Shown: one piece after another, positions 33,802 through 41,602 of the stretch
Position numbering within the stretch: position 1 is the stretch's first letter
How the letters are laid out: every line of letters starts with the position of its first letter
Notes under the pieces: generated by a model
What the model was told of the DNA's origin: nothing
The model's input: the letters and a program-made list of their open reading frames with translations, nothing else
The model's database searches: none
NCBI GenBank assembly: GCA_016938035.1
Contig: JAFGVK010000012.1
Coordinates: 1-45,818, forward strand
Direction of reading: 5' to 3'
Source of the DNA: Deltaproteobacteria bacterium
Lineage (GTDB): Bacteria; Myxococcota_A; UBA796; GCA-2862545
Length of the DNA: 45,818 bases
Made by a program: the position numbers and the translations under genes

Positions 33802-34256
33802 GCACCTCTCCTGGACACGGGGACCGGCGCACCGCGGGAGAGGGCCCGCGAGGGGCACCACCGCAGTGAGGGGACGCGAGACCTGCCCCCCGCACCTGGG
33901 GCGCCTCGGCCTGTCGGTGAGCGGTGGCGATCTGAGCGGCCCCGGCGTTTCGCACCGCCAGGGGCTGGGATCTCCCGCGCTCAGGGAGGCAGGACGCGCG
34001 CGCTCGGGCTCGCGGGGGCTATCAGACCGCCGCCTCTATCCCGGCCGCGCACCAGAGGGGAGGGGCGCCGCGCGAATCCGGGCGCCCCGCCCCTCCCGCA
34101 GGGTCCCAGGCAGCGCGCTGGGGGGCCTCGCCTCGTCCCTGGTGGCGGCGCGCCGGTGGTGCGCGTTGGGAGCAGGCTCGGGGCGCCAGGCGCGCGGGAC
34201 CCCTGCGGCGCCTTCGGGGTGATCGCGGACCGCTCCCCCCAGACCCGTGGCGGGGC
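33802..34256. other. 455-base intergenic stretch without a credible gene
   Basis: Between the DUF2325-like gene and the ykgJ-type gene. Very GC-rich, with open frames in several registers but no ribosome site, coding bias or family match. It contains the hairpin at 34058-34097 and presumably the promoter of ykgJ-mscS. Confidence 0.6.
34058..34097 (-). terminator. Long GC hairpin downstream of the DUF2325-like gene
   Basis: GGGAGGGGCG (34058-34067) and CGCCCCTCCC (34088-34097) make a perfect 10-bp stem with a 20-base loop, about 160 bases past the stop of the DUF2325-like gene. There is no U-tract. It could be a terminator or a processing site. Confidence 0.4.
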
Positions 34257-36035
34257 TCAGTCGAACAGGGGCTGGAGCGCCTGCTCGACCTGCCGCACCC
34301 CGTAGCCGTGCTCCACCGAGGCGAAGGGCACCCCGCTGGCCTTGGCGGTGGCGACCAGCTTGTTGGTGGCGAGGTGCTTCACGAAGCCCTGGATGATCAG
34401 CAGCAGGTCGACGGTGCCGCCCTTGAGCCGCTCGGCGGCGGCGTCGATCCTGGCGGTGTCCCAGCCGGAGTCCCAGTGGAGGTGGTCGAAGGCGAAGGCG
34501 CTCTGGAGCCGCTCCTGGGCGTCCTGCCGTCGATCTCCCCCCACCATCAGCACCCGCTTCCCCCTGGTGTGCTCCGCCAGCGCCGAGAGCTGCGGCGCCG
34601 CTGGGGCGCTGGCTGCCCGGTGCTGGGTCTTCAGGTGGCGCTGGAGGTGCTTGCGCAGGGGCTTGAGCTTGGGCTCCGCCTTCAGGTGGTCGTAGTGGTC
34701 GGCCAGCAGGTTGAGGAGCTGAGTGTCCTGGGGCGAGACCCCCCCCTGCAGGGCGTGGAGCAACCTGCTCCGCAGGTCCGCCGGCTTGAGGGCGGGGAGG
34801 TCGCGCCGCAGGTTGGCGATCAGGGGCTCTGTGGGGGCGCGGCGCTCGGGTTGGGAGAACAGGGCGTCCCAGCTCGCCTGCGCCTCGGCTAGCCAGGAGC
34901 CCTGGGTAGGGCGGTGGTCCAGCGCCAGCCCCCACACCGAGCCGGGGCGGTGGGTGGCCGACCACTCCGTGAGGGTGGGGAAGGCGCTGTCGATGGCGCG
35001 GGCTAGGTCCCTGGCCCCGCTCGTGGGGAGGTGGTCCTGCAGGTGGCGGCCCAGGTGGACGGTGAGGGCCAGGGAGCGGCGCTGCACCTCCTGGGGGTGG
35101 TCGGGCCACAGGTCGCGCTCCTGGACCATGCGGAGGAATTGCTCCACCGCCTCTGCTAGGGAGGCTCGGTCCGTCGGCGCGGCGGGGCGGGTGGGCTGGA
35201 ACAGCGGGTGGGGCGCGGGGGGGGGCGGGGCCCCGGTCCCGGTCATCCCCCGGGTAACCAGCTCCTGGAGTGAGGCGGTGGAGGCCGGGGCGCTGGGGGG
35301 CGGGGAGGTCCGCATCGGCGGCGCGATCAGCACCGCGCGCTCCACGGGCGCCCGCCGCTCGGTCGGCGCTGTGTCCGCCGGGACGGCGTGTTTCGCGGGG
35401 GCCGCTGGCTCCGGGGGCAGGTCCTGTCCAGGAGGCTCGTGCGGTTGCGGCGCGTCCAGCAGGGTGGCGCGGGGCGCCGGGGGGAGGTCCCCGCCCCCGT
35501 GGACGAGCTCGCCGCTCGGGCCAGCGATCCGCACCGCGCGCTCGGTGGTGGCGCCCGGTTCTGGGGTGGACTCCCGCTGCGCGAGGGGAGGCGCCCGGTG
35601 CTCGTCGCGGCTGGCGCGCGCGTCCGGGGCGGCGGGCGGGGTCGACGCTGGGCGCTGGCCCGGTGCGGGTGCGCCAGCCCCTGGGGCTGGCGCCGTGGCG
35701 GGCGGTGAGGCTGCCCCCCTCACGGCCCCGTGCCAGGTCCGCCCCTCCACCGGCGGCTGGGCTGGGGTGGTCGCGTCGCGGGCCTCGGGCACCCCGTCGA
35801 GCAGCCCGTTCTCGCCCTGTCGGAGGCTCAGGGTGCCGTGGGCGGCGAGGGCCGTCAACAGCGCCTCGCCGAGCCGCTGGAGGTGCCGGTCTCGCTGGTC
35901 GAGCAGGGCGCGCAGGGCGTCGGCCCGGTGCTCGCCGGTGCGCGCGATGAGGCGCGCCTCCTCTACGAGCTGGGCCTCAACGTGCTTCAGCTCCAGTGAG
36001 ATCAAGGTGAGCGCGCGCAGGGATCGTTCGGACAT
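34257..36035 (-). CDS. Large protein with C-terminal DUF2325-like domain
   Basis: A 592-residue protein. A helical N-terminus (1-70, LTLISLELKHVEAQLVEEARL) is followed by a long Pro/Ala-rich, likely disordered linker (about 85-270), a middle helical region (about 275-480) and a C-terminal domain (about 490-592) with GKRVLMVGGDRRQDAQERLQ and VDLLLIIQGFVKHLATNKL. The latter matches the DUF2325 family, whose members often sit next to phage or nucleic-acid functions but have no settled role; the VGGD loop suggests nucleotide binding (inference). The linker's low complexity makes its exact length likely to vary. The start is ATG 36035. Confidence 0.7.
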   Translation of the reverse strand: MSERSLRALTLISLELKHVEAQLVEEARLIARTGEHRADALRALLDQRDRHLQRLGEALLTALAAHGTLSLRQGENGLLDGVPEARDATTPAQPPVEGRTWHGAVRGAASPPATAPAPGAGAPAPGQRPASTPPAAPDARASRDEHRAPPLAQRESTPEPGATTERAVRIAGPSGELVHGGGDLPPAPRATLLDAPQPHEPPGQDLPPEPAAPAKHAVPADTAPTERRAPVERAVLIAPPMRTSPPPSAPASTASLQELVTRGMTGTGAPPPPAPHPLFQPTRPAAPTDRASLAEAVEQFLRMVQERDLWPDHPQEVQRRSLALTVHLGRHLQDHLPTSGARDLARAIDSAFPTLTEWSATHRPGSVWGLALDHRPTQGSWLAEAQASWDALFSQPERRAPTEPLIANLRRDLPALKPADLRSRLLHALQGGVSPQDTQLLNLLADHYDHLKAEPKLKPLRKHLQRHLKTQHRAASAPAAPQLSALAEHTRGKRVLMVGGDRRQDAQERLQSAFAFDHLHWDSGWDTARIDAAAERLKGGTVDLLLIIQGFVKHLATNKLVATAKASGVPFASVEHGYGVRQVEQALQPLFD

Positions 36036-36122
36036 AGGCCCTCCTAGGTGTCGCCACAGTGTGCGCGCAACCGACGCGCAGAGATAGTGAAAGCGGACGG
36101 GGGGCCCAGAAACTGGGCGGCG

Positions 36123-36542
36123 CTAGAGCGCGGCGCGCGGCGCCTCGTGGTGGTGGGCGCTGGGCTCTCGGGCTGGCCGGTACTCCCCGGTGGCGGGGTC
36201 GATGTCGTCGAGCGACTCACGGATCCAGTCCGGGGAGGCCTCGCAGGCAAAGATCAGCCGCGCCGCGGCCAGCCGCACCGGGGGGAGGTCGGACCACGCC
36301 ACCTCGGAGAGCAGGTGGTGCTCGTCCGCGTCGGGGTGGCCCCGCTCCATCCAGGAGGTGCAGCGCTCACAGAGCATCAGGGAGCGGTCCGGGTCAGGTT
36401 CCACGGGGAACGGGGGGAGCTCCCACGGGCGCCCGCCGGGTTGTCCGCACAGCTCGCAGCGCCCCCGGGAGCGTCGGGTCAGCTCCTTCCCGATCATCCC
36501 CACCAGGGAGCGCTGCTTGATTCGCTTGGGTTTCTTGCCCAC
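36123..36542 (-). CDS. PhnA-like zinc-ribbon protein
   Basis: A 139-residue protein from GTG 36542 (GAGG just upstream); ATG 36590 is an alternative that would overlap the upstream gene. CELCGQ and LCERCTSW, 33-34 residues apart, are the paired CxxC of the PhnA/YjdM zinc-binding N-terminus, and the spacer WELPPFPVEPDPDRSLM fits its pattern of Pro and Asp. E. coli YjdM is not needed for phosphonate use despite its old name, and the function is unclear. It lies 22 bases after the Sua5 gene and probably shares its transcript. Confidence 0.75.
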   Translation of the reverse strand: MGKKPKRIKQRSLVGMIGKELTRRSRGRCELCGQPGGRPWELPPFPVEPDPDRSLMLCERCTSWMERGHPDADEHHLLSEVAWSDLPPVRLAAARLIFACEASPDWIRESLDDIDPATGEYRPAREPSAHHHEAPRAAL

Positions 36543-36564
36543 GTTGGCCTCACAGGGCCACACA

Positions 36565-37485
36565 CTAGCCGATCTCTCCCCTGGGGGCACCCTCGTGCGC
36601 GGCGTGCGCCAGCCTGTCGCGCACCAGGGCCCACTCGGGGCGGTCGGGTGGGAGTACCACGAGGATCAGCGCCACGCCGTCCTGGTCGAGGGCTCGGAGG
36701 TCCTGGTAGAGGGTCGCGGCCCGCTCCGGTGGGTCCGGCGCCGCGGGGCGCCACAGGGCGCAGCCTCCGGGCCGGGCGGGGGAGAGCACCGCCACCGGCC
36801 CCTCCGCGCGGGCGAGGGCCTGGTCGAGGGCGGCGGCCTCCACCAGGCGGAGCGGGGCGCGGGTGCGGTAGGCGGCGGCGGCGCGGGCCTCCTCCACCGG
36901 CTCCCCCAGCGCGGCCTCCAGGGCCTCCCGGCCCACCGCGCCGGGGCGGACGATCCTGGCGGGCGGCCCGAGCAGCAGCACGGTGGACTCGATCCCCACC
37001 GCGCAGCGGCCGGGCAGGATCAGGTCCACCGCCGCGCCCAGGTCGGCGGCGACGTGCTCAGCGAGGGTGGGGCTGGGGCTGCCGCTCCGGTTGGCGGAGG
37101 GGGCGGCCAGCGGCCCCCCGAAGGCCTCCAGCAGGGAGAGGGGGACGGGGTGATCGGGCATCCTGAGCCCCAGGGTGTCGGCCCCGCCGGTCAGCAGGTC
37201 GCGGGCGCGGGGGCGCTTGGGGAGCACCAGGGTGAGGGGCCCGGGCCAGAGGGCGTCGGCGAGCCGCTGCGCCCTGTCGCTCCAGGCTGCCCAGGCCTCC
37301 AGCTCCGCCCCTGGCCCCACCAGGACCGAGAGGGGCTTCCCCCGGTCCCGGTGCTTGACCGAGAAGATGCGCTCCAGGGCGGCGGGGCTCTCTGCGTCTC
37401 CCCCCAGGCCAAACACGGTCTCCGTGGGGAAGGCCACCAGCCTCCCGGCGCGGAGGAGGGACACGGCGCGGTCGAGGTCGATCAT
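36565..37485 (-). CDS. L-threonylcarbamoyladenylate synthase (Sua5/YrdC type)
   Basis: A 306-residue protein. The YrdC domain (about 1-190) has PTETVFGLGGD, IFSVKHRDRGKPLSVLV, LWPGPLTLVL and LAAPSANRSGSPSPT. The extra C-terminal part (about 195-306) fits the longer Sua5 form over the short TsaC form. It makes threonylcarbamoyl-AMP from Thr, bicarbonate and ATP for the t6A base of tRNAs. The start is ATG 37485; the ribosome site is weak. It diverges from trpS over 114 bases, so the two may share a control region. Confidence 0.93.
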   Translation of the reverse strand: MIDLDRAVSLLRAGRLVAFPTETVFGLGGDAESPAALERIFSVKHRDRGKPLSVLVGPGAELEAWAAWSDRAQRLADALWPGPLTLVLPKRPRARDLLTGGADTLGLRMPDHPVPLSLLEAFGGPLAAPSANRSGSPSPTLAEHVAADLGAAVDLILPGRCAVGIESTVLLLGPPARIVRPGAVGREALEAALGEPVEEARAAAAYRTRAPLRLVEAAALDQALARAEGPVAVLSPARPGGCALWRPAAPDPPERAATLYQDLRALDQDGVALILVVLPPDRPEWALVRDRLAHAAHEGAPRGEIG

Positions 37486-37599
37486 GCGGGAGGCTCTGGC
37501 GCGGGGGGCTGAGGCCGCGGTGGCGATCTCTAGCCTGATCCGGTCGCGTTGCCCCGGTCCTCCTTCACCGTTAGCCGGCACCATCCCTCGGAGGTCCTC

Positions 37600-38586
37600 G
37601 TGAGCAAGCGCGTCTTCTCGGGCATCCAGCCCACCGGCACCCTGCACCTCGGCAACTACCTCGGCGCCATCCGCCAGTGGGTCGCCCACCAGGACGAGCG
37701 CGACAACATCTTCTGCGTGGTCGATCTGCACGCCCTCACCGTCCCCGAGGCGGTGGACCCCGGCGCGCTGCGCGCCAAGTCCCGCGAGGTGGCCGCCCTC
37801 TACATCGCCAGCGGTATCGACCCGGAGCGCTCGGCGATCTTCATCCAGTCCCACGTTCGCCAGCACTCCGAACTCACCTGGGTCCTCAACTGTACCACCC
37901 CCCTCGGCTGGCTGGAGCGGATGACCCAGTTCAAGACCAAGGCGGAGGGCCGCGAGAGCGTGGGGATGGGTCTGCTCGACTACCCGGTGCTGATGGCGGC
38001 CGACATCCTCCTCTATGACACCGAGATCGTGCCGGTGGGGGCGGATCAGAAGCAGCACATCGAGCTGGCGCGGGACATGGCCGTGCGCTTCAACAACCTC
38101 TTTGGCGAGACCTTCGTGGTGCCCGAGGTCACCATCCCCCCCGCTGGGGCGCGGGTGATGGGCTTCGATGACGCCACCCAGAAGATGTCCAAGTCCGCCA
38201 AGGGCTCCGGGCATGCGGTGGGCCTGCTTGACGGCGCCAAGCAGATCAAGAAGACCATCATGGGCGCCAAGACCGACCTCGACCTCGAGTTCCGCCCTGA
38301 GCACGCCAGCGCAGGGGTGCTCAACCTGATGGGGGTGCTCCAGGCTTTCACCGGCGAGCCCCTCGACGCGATGGCCGCCCGCTTCGAGGGCACCGGCTAC
38401 GGCTACCTCAAGGGTGAGGTCTATGAGGCGACGATGGAGGCGCTGACGCCCATCCAGGCGCGCCACAAGGAGCTGATGGGCGACCCGGCGGAGCTGGACC
38501 TGGTGCTGGCGCGCGCCGCCGAGAGGGTGGGCGCCATCGCAGAGGGGACCATGGCGCGGGTCAGGAAGGCGGTAGGGATCGGGTAG
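37600..38586 (+). CDS. trpS: Tryptophanyl-tRNA synthetase
   Basis: A 328-residue class I synthetase that charges tRNA-Trp. The start is GTG 37600, five bases after GGAGG; an upstream ATG (37549) gives unlikely N-terminal sequence. The signature motifs are GIQPTGTLHLGNYLG (the HIGH-type site) and KMSKSAKGS. DYPVLMAADILLY and VGADQKQHIELARD are further family blocks. Length is typical. It is followed by a GC-rich repeat-hairpin at 38611, also found on the other side of the three-gene cassette. Confidence 0.97.
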   Translation: MSKRVFSGIQPTGTLHLGNYLGAIRQWVAHQDERDNIFCVVDLHALTVPEAVDPGALRAKSREVAALYIASGIDPERSAIFIQSHVRQHSELTWVLNCTTPLGWLERMTQFKTKAEGRESVGMGLLDYPVLMAADILLYDTEIVPVGADQKQHIELARDMAVRFNNLFGETFVVPEVTIPPAGARVMGFDDATQKMSKSAKGSGHAVGLLDGAKQIKKTIMGAKTDLDLEFRPEHASAGVLNLMGVLQAFTGEPLDAMAARFEGTGYGYLKGEVYEATMEALTPIQARHKELMGDPAELDLVLARAAERVGAIAEGTMARVRKAVGIG

Positions 38587-38610
38587 GTCGCAGCACCGCT
38601 CAGCAGGAGC

Positions 38611-38646
38611 CCCGGCCACTCCCCGCGGGGCGTTGGGGCGTTCCTC
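38611..38646 (+). repeat. Flanking repeat A (hairpin after trpS)
   Basis: CCCGGCCACTCCCC (38611-38624) followed by CGG.GCG..GGG and TTCCTC, repeated with 14 exact bases and good further similarity at 40477. It can fold (GCCCC with GGGGC around CCCCGCGGGG), 25 bases past the trpS stop, so it may act as its terminator. It abuts the last codon of the adjacent cassette gene. Confidence 0.6.
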
Positions 38647-39129
38647 TCAGGGCCGCTCAGGTCTCCAGTCCTTCCTGCGCGGCGCCTCGGCCATTGCCTC
38701 TTCGCGCTCGGTGTCGCGAGCGTCCAGGCGGGCGTGTGCGTACTTCAGGAGGTCTCCACCGGAGAAGCGCGTCCCTCGCTGCTGGAGCATCGGGACAAGA
38801 GTCTGCGTGAAGGTGCGCGGCGCGTCCTCGTCCTCAAACACCAGCTCCCGATGCTGGGTCCGGGTGAACCGGAACAGGGTGCTCCCAGGAGAAATGCGGA
38901 GGCTCGGGCCCGCTACACCCTGGGCATTCAGTAGCGCTACGCCTCTCTTTGGGCTGATGAAGCTGAGGACGTGTTCGCAGGCGGCCTGCAGTTCTTCTCC
39001 CCGGTCGATCTGGTAGACAGACAGCGCAAGGTCAAACCGGCCCTCTCTGGTCCTGAACTCGGTCTCCAGAAACACCTCGGCGTCCTGCTGCTCCAGAGAG
39101 GTCCTCCTCTTGAGGACGCGAGCCAGCAT
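38647..39129 (-). CDS. Hypothetical protein, third gene of the cassette
   Basis: A 160-residue soluble protein of no recognised family. It mixes beta strands (RFDLALSVYQI, RGVALLNAQGV, STLFRFTRTQHRELVFE) with a charged C-terminus. Its ATG overlaps the stop of the HEAT-like gene by one base (TGATG), so all three cassette genes are coupled. GC content is clearly below that of the neighbouring trpS gene. It ends right at flanking repeat A. Confidence 0.65.
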   Translation of the reverse strand: MLARVLKRRTSLEQQDAEVFLETEFRTREGRFDLALSVYQIDRGEELQAACEHVLSFISPKRGVALLNAQGVAGPSLRISPGSTLFRFTRTQHRELVFEDEDAPRTFTQTLVPMLQQRGTRFSGGDLLKYAHARLDARDTEREEAMAEAPRRKDWRPERP

Positions 39130-39587
39130 CAGGGAGCGTATCCGAGGGTGTCGAGGACTTCTTCTGCGGCCTCTCGTACACCCGGACTCGGCTCCTGCTT
39201 CGGGTCCGACAGAGCCTGGATCGGGCGGGGATCGAGCTTCACCGACAGTCCGATCCTGGCCAGGCCATAGAGAGCACCCTCTCGAACGAGTGAGCTGTCG
39301 TGGTGGAGCAACTCCAGCAGTGTCGAGATCGCCTGGGGATGATGAGACGGATGGGTCTCCCCCAGGATCTCTGCGGCGAAGGTGAGGAGCGAAGGACGAA
39401 GGTGCGCCCCGCGTACCAGCGTGAGCAGCCGGTCCGGATCATCCTGCGCCATTCCCTGAAGCTGCTCTCTCGACCAGGTGGGCGTGGGAGTTGGGACTTC
39501 CTCGGTGTCCTCCTCCCAGATGGACGGACTGGTATGCTGCCGCCATGGGTATTCGGCGAGGGTCGACGGAGAGGCTCCCGTGCTCAT
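39129..39587 (-). CDS. HEAT-repeat-like protein, second gene of the cassette
   Basis: A 152-residue helical protein. Two or more HEAT-like units are visible (ISTLLELLHHDSSLVREGALYGLARIG; SPGVREAAEEVLDTLGYAP), typical of protein-binding solenoids. The first 45 residues are polar, with Thr/Pro runs. It overlaps the TIGR04255-like gene by four bases (ATGA). Role unknown; probably a partner of the other two cassette proteins. Confidence 0.65.
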   Translation of the reverse strand: MSTGASPSTLAEYPWRQHTSPSIWEEDTEEVPTPTPTWSREQLQGMAQDDPDRLLTLVRGAHLRPSLLTFAAEILGETHPSHHPQAISTLLELLHHDSSLVREGALYGLARIGLSVKLDPRPIQALSDPKQEPSPGVREAAEEVLDTLGYAP

Positions 39588-40360
39588 GGCTGAACTCCGT
39601 GAAAGCGCATTTTCCTCTGTGGCTCTGGAATCAGAGAAGAGAACACCTCGTTCACCGCCAGGTTGGCCTGGCGCAGCGAGGTCTCCAAGGTGTTCTCACT
39701 GGCTTCTGTGCTCGCACTGGACTCCATCTGAAGCGCTGTTCCCCCAGGAGTGGCGATGGCTGTGAGGTGAAGCCTGAGGTCACAGTCACGCTGTCTCCAG
39801 GCATTGGACAGAGACAGAGCCCAGCGCGTCTCGTCTTCCGACCGGAGCAGCGTCTCCAGCGACGGTAGCATCGTGGCTGCGTCGGACAGACTGCTCCAGT
39901 GGAGCCCCTGTCGGAGCAGGTCCACCTTGATGACCTCCACTGAGCTGGGGGCCAGCACCACGGCGAATTCGCGCTTGAGGAAGGCACGGTATTCCCCGAA
40001 CATCCTTGTGGTCAGCTCCAGCACGCCATCGGGGGAGGAGAACCTCGGATAGCGGGTGTCGATCGCTCGCCAGTTGAAGATGAACCGATCGCGCTGGAAC
40101 TGCAGCAGGCGCTCGCTTCCCTCGGAGATCAACCAGCTGCGCATCGGTGGCGCGCCCTCCGAGCCAGTGAGGGACGCTTCCACGATGGCAGGGCGCAGGG
40201 TGTGGTGCGGATAGGCGTCGCGGATTGTGTTCCAGAAGGCACCGATCAGGATGGGATCGAGCTGGGGCAGGGGGGCGTGATGGATCGTGCAGATGACCTC
40301 GACCAGAGGCGGGGCCTTCAGGGCTTCGAGAGCACGAGGGGATACTGCTTCCTTCGGCAC
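39584..40360 (-). CDS. TIGR04255-like protein, first gene of the cassette
   Basis: A 258-residue protein starting at GTG 40360. Its layout fits the sporadically distributed TIGR04255 family: an early APPLVEVICTIHH strand, a middle LLQFQRDRFIFNWR strand, RYPRFSSPDGVLEL and a C-terminal LRQANLAVNEVFSSLI helix. No function is known for that family, and its scattered distribution fits horizontal transfer. There is 116 bases of less GC-rich leader between this start and flanking repeat B, where its promoter should lie. Family call is by eye and moderate. Confidence 0.6.
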   Translation of the reverse strand: MPKEAVSPRALEALKAPPLVEVICTIHHAPLPQLDPILIGAFWNTIRDAYPHHTLRPAIVEASLTGSEGAPPMRSWLISEGSERLLQFQRDRFIFNWRAIDTRYPRFSSPDGVLELTTRMFGEYRAFLKREFAVVLAPSSVEVIKVDLLRQGLHWSSLSDAATMLPSLETLLRSEDETRWALSLSNAWRQRDCDLRLHLTAIATPGGTALQMESSASTEASENTLETSLRQANLAVNEVFSSLIPEPQRKMRFHGVQP

Positions 40361-40476
40361 GAGTTCTTCAGTCGTTCCTGTGCCCAGGTTAGCTCACGGG
40401 CAAGGGATAGAGCAGCTATTCATTGTCACAGCTCGGGCTTCATGGTGGCCGAGACGACATCTCCCACACGATCACG

Positions 40477-40515
40477 CCCGGCCACTCCCCTCGGAGCGCC
40501 GGGCGTCGTTCCTCA
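40477..40515 (-). repeat. Flanking repeat B (hairpin after the FKBP gene)
   Basis: Shares CCCGGCCACTCCCC and further matching blocks with repeat A, in the same orientation. GCCCGGC (40476-40482) and GCCGGGC (40498-40504), with inner CTCC/GGAG, form a strong hairpin 22 bases after the FKBP stop on the minus strand, so it likely terminates that gene. Confidence 0.6.
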
Positions 40516-40525
40516 GCGCGAGCCC

Positions 40526-41284
40526 CTACCGGAACATGAACAGCTCCACGTCGAACACCAGCATCCCGTAGGGCATCCCGGCGCGGGACGGGCGGTCGCC
40601 GTAGGCGAGCTTGCCGGGGATCCAGAACCTGGTCTTCTCGCCGGCGACCATGAGCTGCAGCCCCTCGGTCCAGCCGGGGATGACCTGGTGGAGGCCAAAG
40701 GAGATCTTCTCGTCGCGGAGCACCGAGGAGTCGAACAGCTCCCCGTTGGTCATCCAGCCGGTGTAGTGGACGGTGACGGTGCTGCGGGCGGTGGGGTGAT
40801 CGGTGCCCCTGCCGGGCTGGAGCACCTTGTAGGCGAGGCCTGAGGCGGTGACGGTGGCGTCCGCCGGGGGCGCGGCCACGTCCTCGGGGACCGGGGGCGC
40901 CTTGGGGCCGGCCTTGAAGGAGAGCAGCTCCACGTCGAAGACCAGGAGCCCGTAGGGACGGCCGCCCTGGGGGGTGTTGCCGTAGGCGAGCTCGCCGGGG
41001 ATCCAGAACCGCGCCTTCTGGCCCGGGGAGAGGAGCTGGACGCCCTCGGTCCAGCCGGGGATGACCTGGTTGAGGCCGAAGGTGGTGGGGGCGCCCCGGA
41101 CCACCGAGCTGTCGAACATCTCGCCGGTGGCGGCGGTCCAGCCGGTGTAGTGGACGGTGACCTTGTCGGCGGGGCCGGGCTTCTCGCTGGTCGAGGCGCC
41201 CTGCAGGACCCTGTAGGCGAGGCCAGAGGCGGTGGTGATCGCCTCGGCGGGCGGGGCGGTGACGTCGGCGGGTGCTGGGATCAT
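40526..41284 (-). CDS. Tandem FKBP-type peptidyl-prolyl isomerase
   Basis: A 252-residue protein of two FKBP domains (about 10-120 and 135-252), each introduced by a PPA(E/D)A...TASGLAY linker. Each has VTVHYTGW, MFDSS or LFDSS, QVIPGWTEG, FWIPG(E/K)LAYG and a closing LLVFDVELL-type strand, so both active sites look intact. They catalyse cis-trans turning of Xaa-Pro bonds in protein folding. No signal peptide is present, so it should be cytoplasmic. The ATG at 41284 follows AGGAG; a longer frame to 41506 is not supported. Confidence 0.9.
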   Translation of the reverse strand: MIPAPADVTAPPAEAITTASGLAYRVLQGASTSEKPGPADKVTVHYTGWTAATGEMFDSSVVRGAPTTFGLNQVIPGWTEGVQLLSPGQKARFWIPGELAYGNTPQGGRPYGLLVFDVELLSFKAGPKAPPVPEDVAAPPADATVTASGLAYKVLQPGRGTDHPTARSTVTVHYTGWMTNGELFDSSVLRDEKISFGLHQVIPGWTEGLQLMVAGEKTRFWIPGKLAYGDRPSRAGMPYGMLVFDVELFMFR

Positions 41285-41602
41285 CGGGACTCCTGTCGGG
41301 TTGCGAGCAGGAGATATCCGGAGGGAGGGAGCTTGGCTCCCCGGCCGGGGCGCTGCCCCCGGTGCGGGGCCGCGCGCTGCCCTGCGGGGGTCGCCTCGCG
41401 GCGGAACCTCCGAGGCGTCAGGGGGCGCTGTTCGGCCTCTGGAGCGGTGAACCGTCTGGAGAGAGGGCGGACGCCTGGGGCTGCGCCCCTGTGGCGCGCG
41501 GGTCACGCGCAGTGGGCCTGCGCCCGCTTCCGGTGAGCGCCCTGAGCGGGAGCGCCCGACCCCCTCGCGGGGATCGGGCGCCGAGGACGCGCTGAGGCTC
41601 GA
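41285..41602. other. 318-base intergenic region upstream of the FKBP gene
   Basis: No credible gene; several short open frames lack ribosome sites. It holds the hairpin at 41552-41581 near the peroxidase end and must include the FKBP promoter, which I cannot pick out with confidence. Confidence 0.55.
41552..41581 (-). terminator. Strong hairpin after the cytochrome c peroxidase gene
   Basis: GCGCCCGA (41552-41559) pairs with TCGGGCGC (41574-41581), continued by CCCC/GGGG with one bulged A and a five-base loop: a 12-bp stem, 21 bases past the stop of the peroxidase gene. No U-tract. Confidence 0.6.

Larger units (their letters stand above)
38611..40515. mobile_element. Candidate three-gene accessory cassette between direct repeats
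   Basis: Three overlapping minus-strand genes with lower GC and less biased third positions than neighbours sit between two similar repeats (38611-38646 and 40477-40515). No integrase or transposase is present. The genes on both sides (trpS and the FKBP gene) would be simple convergent neighbours sharing a two-way terminator if the segment were removed. That suggests insertion at, and duplication of, a terminator (inference). Confidence 0.4.
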
